From BOG-908 sp963751795 (lineage in GTDB: Bacteria > Pseudomonadota > Alphaproteobacteria > Acetobacterales > Acetobacteraceae), in contig CAVVVI010000003.1 of NCBI GenBank assembly GCA_963751795.1, positions 248,001 to 312,000 on the forward strand: DNA of 64,000 nt. The letters run 5' to 3'. Shown here piece by piece: positions 17,750 through 24,658 of this stretch (its first letter is position 1; every line of letters begins with the position of its first letter). The translations under genes were made by a program, and so were the position numbers. The notes under the pieces are model-generated. The model did no database searches, had not been told where the DNA came from, and was given only the letters and a program-made list of their open reading frames with translations.

Positions 17750-17769
17750 CACATGGTGGTCACCATGTG
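17750..17769. promoter_or_regulatory. perfect palindrome near the right end of the transposon
   Basis: CACATGGTG and CACCATGTG form a perfect 9-bp inverted repeat with a 2-base centre, about 30 bases inside the right inverted repeat. It could be a subterminal transposase or regulator binding site, or an operator for the membrane-protein gene. No matching copy is seen near the left end. Confidence 0.4.
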
Positions 17770-17800
17770 GCCCGCGCATGCCGCAGCAGGCAGCCCCGCC

Positions 17801-17826
17801 GTGGTGGCGGGTGCTACATAATACCG
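17801..17826 (-). repeat. right terminal inverted repeat (26 bp)
   Basis: Exact reverse complement of 14060-14085. It supplies the stop codon (TAG at 17814-17816, minus strand) that now ends the interrupted glycosyltransferase. Confidence 0.95.
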
Positions 17827-19247
17827 GTACGCAGCAGGATGCGCATGTCCAGCAGCAGCGACCAGTTCTCGATGTAGTATAGGTCGTAATCGACCCGACG
17901 GCGCAGCTGCGCCAACGACGCGGTGGCGCCGCGTGCGCCATTTACCTGCGCCCAGCCGGTCAGGCCCGGCTTGACGCGGTGGCGCTGCGCGTATTCGGAG
18001 ACGATCTCCCGCCCGGCCCGATCGATATCGTGCAGCGTTTCGGCATGCGGGCGCGGGCCCACCAGCGACATGTCGCCGCAGAGCACGTTCCAGAGTTGCG
18101 GCAGCTCGTCGAGGCTGCTGGCACGCAGGAAGCGGCCGAGCGACGTGCAGCGCGGATCGCCCCGCACCGTCTGGCGTGCGGGGCCCGCGCCGGTGCGCAT
18201 TGTGCGGAACTTGAAGATGGTGAAGTCGCGCCCGCACCAGCCGCGGCGCGTCTGCCGGAAGATCACCGGGCCCGGGCTGCTGGCGGCCACGGCCAGGCCG
18301 ATCGCCAGCAGCAGCGGCGAGAGCAGCGCGATCAGCACCAGCGCCCCGGCCTTGTCGAGCATCGTCTTGATCAGCAGGTCCCACCGGTTGATCGGTCGGT
18401 CGGCCACCACCGTCATCGGCATGCCGCCCAGCATGCGCATCTGCGGTGCGGCCTGCGGGTTCCATATCTCGTCGGGGCAGATGGCCACCTGCACGGGCAG
18501 CGATTTCAGCCGCTCGATGATCTGCGCCGCGCCGTCGTGCCGGCCCCGCTCCAGGGCCAGGATCACCGAATGCACGCCGCCGCCGCGCCCCAGCGCCATC
18601 AGCCGATCCAGCCCGTCATCGCCGCCCGCTTGGGCCTCGGCGCCGAACAGGCCGACCACATCCGCCTCGCCGGCGATGCGCTGCGCCATGCGATGGCTGG
18701 CGCCCGCGGCACCCACGATCGCCACCGCTTCGCGTAGCGACCCGCGCTGCTGGAGGTGGGCCAGATAGCGGCCCGCGGCGAAGCGTGTGCCGCCAACGAT
18801 GGCGGCGAACAGGCCCAGCCAGGTGACCAGCCACAGCCGCGCTAGATCGTTGGTGGCGCGCGTGGCCACGCCCACCACGATCAGCACGGTGAACGCGGCT
18901 GCGCAGTTCCGTTCCGCTATCAACACGATCTTGGCGGTGCTGTTCAACCTGGGGTGCAGATCGGCCGCCTTGGCGCGCAGCATCAATGCCGCGATCAGGC
19001 TGCCGAACAGGATGTCGCGCCAGAACGGCCCGGAGGCGGAAACATCCAGCGACGCACCCAGCGCATAGCGCGCATACAGCGAGAGCGCAGCCTGCCCGGC
19101 GAGCGCACAGGCCAGGAAATCCCAGCAGGTGAGCGCATCGGTCAGTGTGGGCAGGAAATCCCGGGCTTTACGGCTGGCCGAAGGCGGGGCGGCAAATTCA
19201 ACATCAGACCAGTCTGTCACGTCACCCGCCGCAGAAAGAGAGCGCAT
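17814..19247 (-). CDS. priming polyprenyl-phosphate glycosyltransferase, C-terminus replaced by transposon insertion
   Basis: This enzyme transfers a sugar-1-phosphate to undecaprenyl phosphate, the first step of exopolysaccharide repeat-unit synthesis. About four N-terminal membrane helices and a Rossmann-like CoA-binding-type region come first. A further membrane segment (ALVLIALLSPLLLAIGLAVA) and the catalytic domain follow: FTIFKFRTMRTG, SLDELPQLWNVLCGDMSLVG, VKPGLTGWAQVNG. The frame ends LLDMRILLRTGIM because the transposon supplies a stop. Joining across the element restores LLRTPLCLVGDNAF and a TGA at 14018-14020, the usual kind of ending. Only 10 residues are lost, so activity may persist. 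ATG 19247 gives 477 residues; GTG a few codons upstream is possible. Confidence 0.88.
   Translation of the reverse strand: MRSLSAAGDVTDWSDVEFAAPPSASRKARDFLPTLTDALTCWDFLACALAGQAALSLYARYALGASLDVSASGPFWRDILFGSLIAALMLRAKAADLHPRLNSTAKIVLIAERNCAAAFTVLIVVGVATRATNDLARLWLVTWLGLFAAIVGGTRFAAGRYLAHLQQRGSLREAVAIVGAAGASHRMAQRIAGEADVVGLFGAEAQAGGDDGLDRLMALGRGGGVHSVILALERGRHDGAAQIIERLKSLPVQVAICPDEIWNPQAAPQMRMLGGMPMTVVADRPINRWDLLIKTMLDKAGALVLIALLSPLLLAIGLAVAASSPGPVIFRQTRRGWCGRDFTIFKFRTMRTGAGPARQTVRGDPRCTSLGRFLRASSLDELPQLWNVLCGDMSLVGPRPHAETLHDIDRAGREIVSEYAQRHRVKPGLTGWAQVNGARGATASLAQLRRRVDYDLYYIENWSLLLDMRILLRTGIM
17827..17834. repeat. target-site duplication, right copy (GTACGCAG)
   Basis: Second copy of the 8-bp sequence at 14052-14059, directly abutting the right inverted repeat and lying inside the priming glycosyltransferase gene. 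Confidence 0.92.
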
Positions 19248-19441
19248 TCGTTTCGTCGGGAGCACTGTTACACGCGGTAAACACAACCGCAAGTTTTGTT
19301 CACATGAAAGTGAGTATGTGTTGCGCGAGGGCCGCGGCGGTTTGCCACGCAGCGGCCTGCCCACGCCGGCGCGGGTTGTAGCGGCGGGCGAAACGCCCCG
19401 GGCCACTACGGCAGCAGGGTTCATTGGCCCCGCAAACCGCG

Positions 19442-20573
19442 TCACTTGGCCTGCGCGGATGCCTCGCTGCGCGTGGCACCGACGCGGGCGGCGAGCGCGG
19501 CCGCCATGAAATCGTCGATGTCGCCATCGAGCACGGCGCCGGGATTGCCCTTTTCCACGCCGGTGCGCAGATCCTTGACCAGCTGATACGGGGCCAGCAC
19601 GTAGTTGCGGATCTGGTGGCCCCAGCTGTTTTCCGTCTTGCCGGCTTCGGTCAGCGCGGAAGCAGCCTCGCGCTTCTGCAGCTCGGCCTCGTACAGCCGC
19701 GCTTTCAGCATGCCCATCGCGGTGGCGCGGTTGCGGTGCTGGCTGCGGTCGGTCTGGCACGCCACGATGATGCCGGTCGGCATGTGGGTGATGCGGATGG
19801 CACTTTCCGTCTTGTTGACGTGCTGGCCGCCGGCGCCCGAGGCGCGGAACGTGTCCACCTTCAGATCGGCGTCGCGGATCTCAATTTCGATGCTGTCATC
19901 GACCAGCGGATACACCCACACGCTGGCGAAGCTGGTCTGCCGACGGGCCGCGGCATCGAACGGGCTGATACGCACCAGGCGGTGCACGCCGGCCTCGGTC
20001 TTCAGCCAGCCATAGGCGTTGGGCCCGCTCACCTGCAGGGTGACGGATTTCAGCCCGGCGCCTTCGCCCTCGCTGGCTTCGAGCATCTCCACGCGGAAGC
20101 CGTGCTGCTCCGCCCAGCGCGAATACATGCGCATGAGCATCTCGGTCCAGTCCTGCGCCTCGGTGCCGCCCTGGCCGGCATTGAGTTCCACGAAGCAATC
20201 ATTGCCGTCCGCCTCGCCCGAAAGCAGGCCGAGGATCTCCTGGCGCTTGGCCTCGGCGGCGATGGTGCGCAGCGCCTCGATCCCCTCGCTCACCATCGCC
20301 GGCTCGGCTTCGGCTTCGGCCATCTCGATCAGCCCGAGCGCGTCGGCAACGTCGGCTTCCAGCTTGCGCAGGCCCTCGATGCCGCTGGCCAGGCGGTTGC
20401 GCTCGCGCATGATCTTCTGCGCGGCTTCGGCGTCGTTCCACAGCGCCGGGTCTTCGACCTGGTGGTTCAGCTCCTCGAGGCGCGCCGTTGCGACATCCCA
20501 GTCAAAGATGCCTCCGGAGCAGGGCGACGGATTGGGTGATCTGCTCTTCGAGCGTGTCTGCTTCGGCTGCCAT
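19442..20573 (-). CDS. prfB: peptide chain release factor 2, made by programmed +1 frameshift
   Basis: RF2 recognises UGA and UAA stop codons. Translation starts at ATG 20573, reads 23 codons ending LLRRHL, meets TGA at 20504-20502, and continues after a +1 shift with DWDVATARLEELNH to the stop at 19442. The total is 376 residues. The codon-recognition tripeptide SPF is in RISPFDAAARR, and the peptidyl-hydrolysis GGQ is in ASGAGGQHVNKTES. The one-frame ORF starting further upstream (20641) is not the real N-terminus. Low RF2 favours the shift, so the gene regulates itself. It is followed 48 bases away by mrcA upstream on the same strand. Confidence 0.93.
20501..20516 (-). promoter_or_regulatory. 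RF2 +1 frameshift site (CGGAGG, CTT TGA C)
   Basis: On the minus strand CGGAGG (20516-20511) lies three bases before CTTTGAC (20507-20501). This is the classic arrangement of an internal Shine-Dalgarno-like sequence, a slippery CTT and a UGA followed by C. It lets RF2 level set its own synthesis. Confidence 0.93.
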
Positions 20574-20621
20574 GGTGGTGGTCGGACCTCGTGGATGAAT
20601 TGGAACTGCGGCGCCGTGCGC

Positions 20622-23252
20622 TCAGTAGAGGCCGCCCACACCCGAGTCCACGCCGGTGCCGGTCTGCGGCTTGGGGGGCGGTGGCGGTGCGTCCGGATCG
20701 GGGTTGACCATCTCGACCGGGCTGTCGGTCGCTACCGTGCTCACGGCGGTGTTCTCGCCGCCGCCGCCGCTGCCGTGGCTGCCCGAACCCGGCACCTGGT
20801 CCGGCTTGAAGGCATCGATGCATTCGTGGCGGCCGCAACCCCAGCGGGCGAGCTCCACGCCATCGGGCACCCGGAAATCCAGCGCCGGATGGCTGGCCAG
20901 CGCGCTGACCATGAAATCGTGCCAGATCGGGCCGGCCACATGCGCGCCGTCCTGCTTCTCACCGAGCGATTGCGGGTTGTCGAAGCCCACCCACACGACG
21001 GTGACGAGGTCGGGCGTGAAGCCGGCAAACCAGCCATCGTTGAAGTTCTGCGTGGTGCCGGTCTTGCCGGCGATCGGCCGGTCGATGCCGGCGCCGACCG
21101 GGCGGCCGGTGCCGTAGCGCACCACGCCCTCCATCATCTTGACCACCTGGAACGCGCTCTGCGGGTCGGCCACCTGCGCGCGGGGATCGTTTAGCGTGGG
21201 CGGCTGGGCCGGGTCGCCGGCGCCGATCACCAGGCCGGTCGGCCGCCAGATCACGTGGCCGTCACGGTCCTGCACCGAATCGACCAGGCTGGGCACGATC
21301 TCGCGGCCGCCTTCGGCCAGCGCGGCATAGGCACCGGCCTCGCGCATCACGGTGGTCTCCACCGCGCCCAGGGCCGCCGGCAGCACGCGCGGCATGGAAT
21401 CGTAGATGTGCAAAGCGATCGCGTTCTTGGCCACCGCATCCATGCCGATATGCGCGGCCACGCGCACGGTGACCAGGTTGAGCGACTGCTCCAGCGCCAC
21501 GCGCAGCGACGTCGGGCCGCCATAGGTCAGCTCGTAGTTCTCCGGATGCCAGTCGCCCATGGAGAACGGCTCGTCCTCGAAGCGGGCGCTGGGCGAGATG
21601 CCCTGTTCCATGGCGGTGAGATAAACGAACGGCTTGAACGAGCTGCCGGGTTGCCGCTGACCTTGGGTGGCGCGGTTGAATTTGCCCGCCGCACCGCTCC
21701 AGCCGCCGGACATGGCGAGCACGCGGCCGGTGCGCGGGTCCAGGCTGACGAGCGCGCCCTCCACCTTCGGGATCTGGCGCAGCAGCAGCCGGTCCAGGCT
21801 GACGAGCTGCGCACGCGCGTGGCCACGCGCGCGGCCGCTGCCGATGCGCATTTCGGTGCTGCCGTCCTGCGGCTCCACCATCACGATATCGCCGGGCGAA
21901 AGCACGTCGGCGATGCGGTGCGGGCTCGCGCCGATGCCGCCGCCCGAGAGCACGGGGCGGGCCCAGCCGAGATCGGCCAGTGCCACCTCGCCGGTGCGCG
22001 CCTCGGCCGCATCGCCGGAAGGCCGCGGTTGCAGGTAGCCGATGCGGGCGCCCGACCCCGTATCGTCGAGCACCACGCCGATGCGCCAATTGGGCAGCAT
22101 GCCCGCGGGCTTGGGCACGCGGCCCAGCGCGTCCGCCCAGTCGCCGGCAAGTGCCGCCATGCTGCCGATGCGCGCCACCGGGCCGCGCCAGCCCCCATGC
22201 GCGCGGTCATAGTGCATCAGGCCGGCGCGCAGGGCCGTATCGGCCTGCGCCTGCAGGCCGGCATTGAGGCTAGTGTGCACGATCAGCCCGCCTTCGGTCG
22301 CCTGGTCCTGGCCGAAGCGCAGCACCAGCTGGCGGCGCACTTCCTCGGTGAACCACTCGCCGCCGGGCACGGTCTCCGGCGCGCGATACTTGTTCGGTGT
22401 CAGCGGCTCGGCCTGGCCGGCGCGCGCCTGCTCGGCGGTGATCGCGTGGGTCTCCACCATGCGGTCCAGCACCCAGTCACGGCGCGTCTTGGCCGCCTCA
22501 GGGAAGCGGAACGGGTTGTAGTTGCTCGGCGATTTCGGCAGCGCCGCCAGCATGGCCGCCTCGCCGACGCTGAGCTGGTCGAGCGGCTTGTTGAAATAGG
22601 TCTGCGCGGCGGCCACCACGCCGTAGGCGCCCTGGCCGAGATAGATCTGGTTCAGATACAGCTCGAGGATCCGCTGCTTGGTCAGCACGTGCTCGATGCG
22701 CAGTGCCAGCAGGATCTCGCGGAACTTGCGCTCCTTGCTCAGCTCGTCGGAGCCCAGCACCATGTTGCGGGCCACCTGCTGGGTGATCGTCGAAGCGCCA
22801 ACCGGGCGGCGGCCGTCACCCATGTGCTGCAGGTCGGTAAACGCGGCGCGCGCGATGGCGAACGGATCGACACCCTTGTGGGTGTAGAAATTCTGGTCCT
22901 CGGCGGCGATGAAGGCGCGGGTCAGGCGGTCGGGGATGGCGCTGAACGGCACGGAGATGCGGCGTTCGCTGGCCAGTTCGGCCATCAGCCGGTCGTCGCC
23001 GGCATAGACGCGGCTCATCATCGGCGGCTGGTAGGTGCGCAGGCCGTCCAGCGTGGGCAGATCGGCTGAATAGCGGCTATAGACGTTCCAGCCGATCAGG
23101 GCCGCGGCAATGGCCCCGACGAGCCCCACGGCGAAGATCAGCCCGAACAGGCCGCGTATGAAGGCCAGCACGGGGTTCTGCCTGCGCACCGGCCTGGGTG
23201 CCGGCGGCTTCTCGCCCGACGGCACGATCAAGCGCTCGCGTGGCCCGTCCAT
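20622..23252 (-). CDS. mrcA: penicillin-binding protein 1A (bifunctional peptidoglycan synthase)
   Basis: PBP1A polymerises glycan strands and cross-links peptides in the periplasm. After a cytoplasmic tail and one membrane segment (LIFAVGLVGAIAAALIGWNV) comes the GT51 transglycosylase domain (AAEDQNFYTHKGVDPFA, GASTITQQVARNM). An OB-like insert precedes the transpeptidase domain: SxxK at GSSFKPFVY, SxN at EQSLNLVTV, KTG at AGKTGTTQNF. The tail is proline- and acid-rich. ATG 23252 (MDGPRERLIV) gives 876 residues; a TTG 8 codons upstream is less likely. The amidase gene lies just upstream on the same strand, so the two wall enzymes may be co-transcribed. Confidence 0.93.
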   Translation of the reverse strand: MDGPRERLIVPSGEKPPAPRPVRRQNPVLAFIRGLFGLIFAVGLVGAIAAALIGWNVYSRYSADLPTLDGLRTYQPPMMSRVYAGDDRLMAELASERRISVPFSAIPDRLTRAFIAAEDQNFYTHKGVDPFAIARAAFTDLQHMGDGRRPVGASTITQQVARNMVLGSDELSKERKFREILLALRIEHVLTKQRILELYLNQIYLGQGAYGVVAAAQTYFNKPLDQLSVGEAAMLAALPKSPSNYNPFRFPEAAKTRRDWVLDRMVETHAITAEQARAGQAEPLTPNKYRAPETVPGGEWFTEEVRRQLVLRFGQDQATEGGLIVHTSLNAGLQAQADTALRAGLMHYDRAHGGWRGPVARIGSMAALAGDWADALGRVPKPAGMLPNWRIGVVLDDTGSGARIGYLQPRPSGDAAEARTGEVALADLGWARPVLSGGGIGASPHRIADVLSPGDIVMVEPQDGSTEMRIGSGRARGHARAQLVSLDRLLLRQIPKVEGALVSLDPRTGRVLAMSGGWSGAAGKFNRATQGQRQPGSSFKPFVYLTAMEQGISPSARFEDEPFSMGDWHPENYELTYGGPTSLRVALEQSLNLVTVRVAAHIGMDAVAKNAIALHIYDSMPRVLPAALGAVETTVMREAGAYAALAEGGREIVPSLVDSVQDRDGHVIWRPTGLVIGAGDPAQPPTLNDPRAQVADPQSAFQVVKMMEGVVRYGTGRPVGAGIDRPIAGKTGTTQNFNDGWFAGFTPDLVTVVWVGFDNPQSLGEKQDGAHVAGPIWHDFMVSALASHPALDFRVPDGVELARWGCGRHECIDAFKPDQVPGSGSHGSGGGGENTAVSTVATDSPVEMVNPDPDAPPPPPKPQTGTGVDSGVGGLY

Positions 23253-23318
23253 CTGTGTGTCATCCCATGCTGCCAAGCCGACCGGCGGAGTGCCTCGGCC
23301 GGTAAACGCGCCGGAGCC

Positions 23319-24140
23319 TCAACCGATGTGAGGCGGCTGGCCCTGAGCCGCAAAAAATCCGTCCACGGCCTTGTGGATGGCGCTCGCGACCATCGCACGG
23401 TGGCCGGACTGGCACAATGCGGCCTCGTCCTGCGGGTTGGACATGAAGCCCATTTCGACCAGCACGCTGGGAATGTCGGCCGCCTTGAGCACGGCGAAGC
23501 CGGCGCGCCGGGCCGGGTTGTCCAGCAGCCGCACGCTGCCGCCCAGGGCGGCCACCGCATGCAGCTGCATGTGGGCCGAACCCACCCGCGTCTCGTGGCG
23601 CACCAGGCTGGCGAGGATTGCGGCTACATGCGGCGAGGCGGCGGCGACGGACGGCCCGCCGAGCCGGTCCACGGCGTTCTCGTGGTCGGCCAGCTGCGCG
23701 CTCTGCGCATCCGATGCGGCCGCCGCCAGGGTGTAGACGCTGGCGCCACGCACGCGGTGATCGGCCACGGCATCGGCGTGCAGCGAGATGAACAGCGCCG
23801 CATTGCTGGCCTGGGCGCCGCCGACGCGATCTTCCAGCGGGATGAAGATGTCATTCTCGCGGGTCAGCGCCACCCGGTAGCGGCCGCTGGCGCGCAGCTG
23901 GCGGGCGAGCTCGCCGGCGGCGGCGAACGCCACGTGCTTCTCGTAGGTGCCGGCGACACCGATAGCACCGGGATCCTTGCCGCCATGCCCGGGGTCAATG
24001 ACCACCAGCGGCGCGGCCCGCGCCGGCGCCGGGTGGCGCGGCCTGGTGCCGGCGGCGGCAGAAGTTGCGGGCAGCAGCAAGGCCGCGCCCAGGCCGTGCC
24101 CCAGCAGCAGCCGGCGGGTGAATGCAGGATCGCTTGCCAT
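23319..24140 (-). CDS. N-acetylmuramoyl-L-alanine amidase (Amidase_3, AmiC-like)
   Basis: This zinc enzyme cuts the bond between MurNAc and the stem peptide and usually acts in daughter-cell separation. The N-terminus has a twin-arginine-like start (FTRRLLLGHGLGAALLL), suggesting Tat export. The domain shows VVIDPGHGGKDPGA (first zinc His), YEKHVAFAAAGEL (Glu), LFISLHADAV (second His) and a late VLVEMGFMSNPQD (catalytic Glu). There is no long N-terminal AMIN domain; the 273 residues are almost all catalytic domain. It is 66 bases upstream of mrcA on the same strand and divergent from rne. Confidence 0.9.
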   Translation of the reverse strand: MASDPAFTRRLLLGHGLGAALLLPATSAAAGTRPRHPAPARAAPLVVIDPGHGGKDPGAIGVAGTYEKHVAFAAAGELARQLRASGRYRVALTRENDIFIPLEDRVGGAQASNAALFISLHADAVADHRVRGASVYTLAAAASDAQSAQLADHENAVDRLGGPSVAAASPHVAAILASLVRHETRVGSAHMQLHAVAALGGSVRLLDNPARRAGFAVLKAADIPSVLVEMGFMSNPQDEAALCQSGHRAMVASAIHKAVDGFFAAQGQPPHIG

Positions 24141-24658
24141 GCACGAAGCTTAACATGTGGTCGCAGCAAGCCAGCGTTAGGCGTTGATGAATCATCCGAC
24201 ATGTGGTGGTCCCGCAACAAGCAGGCGGGGCCGCGCCGGCTGCGCGTGACGAGAGTCGTCGTGTGGGAGGCGCCCCGGCGGTCGCGGTCGTCCGGGGCGC
24301 GCAACGTTTCGCGCCGGCCCGGCCGGCCACTTGCGGCATCGGCGGCTTTGCTGCATGTGGTCGAGGCGTGCAGCTTGTCAGAAGCGCGCGCGGATCGCGC
24401 ATTGCGCGGAAGTTACCCCCAGCCCTGCGCGGTTTCCCGCCTGGGCGATCGTCTTGAAGGCCATGGCAGCACAGCGCAGCGCCGCGACAGAGTTGAGGGA
24501 CACCGTTTTGGCCGCCATGCGGCCGGTCTCCCTCGGTCGCCGGTTCGGCCTGCGCGCCTGGCTGCGCCACCTCACCCAATCGGTCCGCCAGGCCGCGCGC
24601 CCCCCTCCGTTGCAGGAGACGGGCAGACGCGCGACGCCGGGGCCCCGGAGCCTCATTC
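24141..24658. other. 518-base intergenic region between the amidase and rne
   Basis: No convincing gene is seen; the small ORFs here have no family features and no good start sites. The region must hold the divergent promoters of the amidase and rne genes and probably a long rne leader. RNase E genes in other bacteria are autoregulated through structured leaders, so that is a plausible role for the right half. No clear hairpin or promoter box stands out by eye. Confidence 0.45.

Larger units (their letters stand above)
14060..17826. mobile_element. complete IS1595-family transposon with cargo genes
   Basis: The element is 3767 bp. It is bounded by perfect 26-bp inverted repeats and flanked by an 8-bp target duplication, and it carries one IS1595 (ISXO2-like) transposase. 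Cargo in order: a 145-residue unknown protein, a Panacea-domain protein, an overlapping small membrane protein, the transposase (minus strand), a DUF6471 protein, and a three-helix membrane protein (minus strand). The family is known for members with passenger genes. The insertion hit the last codons of the priming glycosyltransferase. Intact repeats and matching target copies suggest a fairly recent arrival. Confidence 0.93.

Noticed and set aside
14052..17834. Phage or integrative-element attachment sites as an explanation for the repeats
   Set aside because: There is no integrase inside. The inverted-repeat ends plus an 8-bp direct duplication and an IS1595 transposase fit transposition instead.
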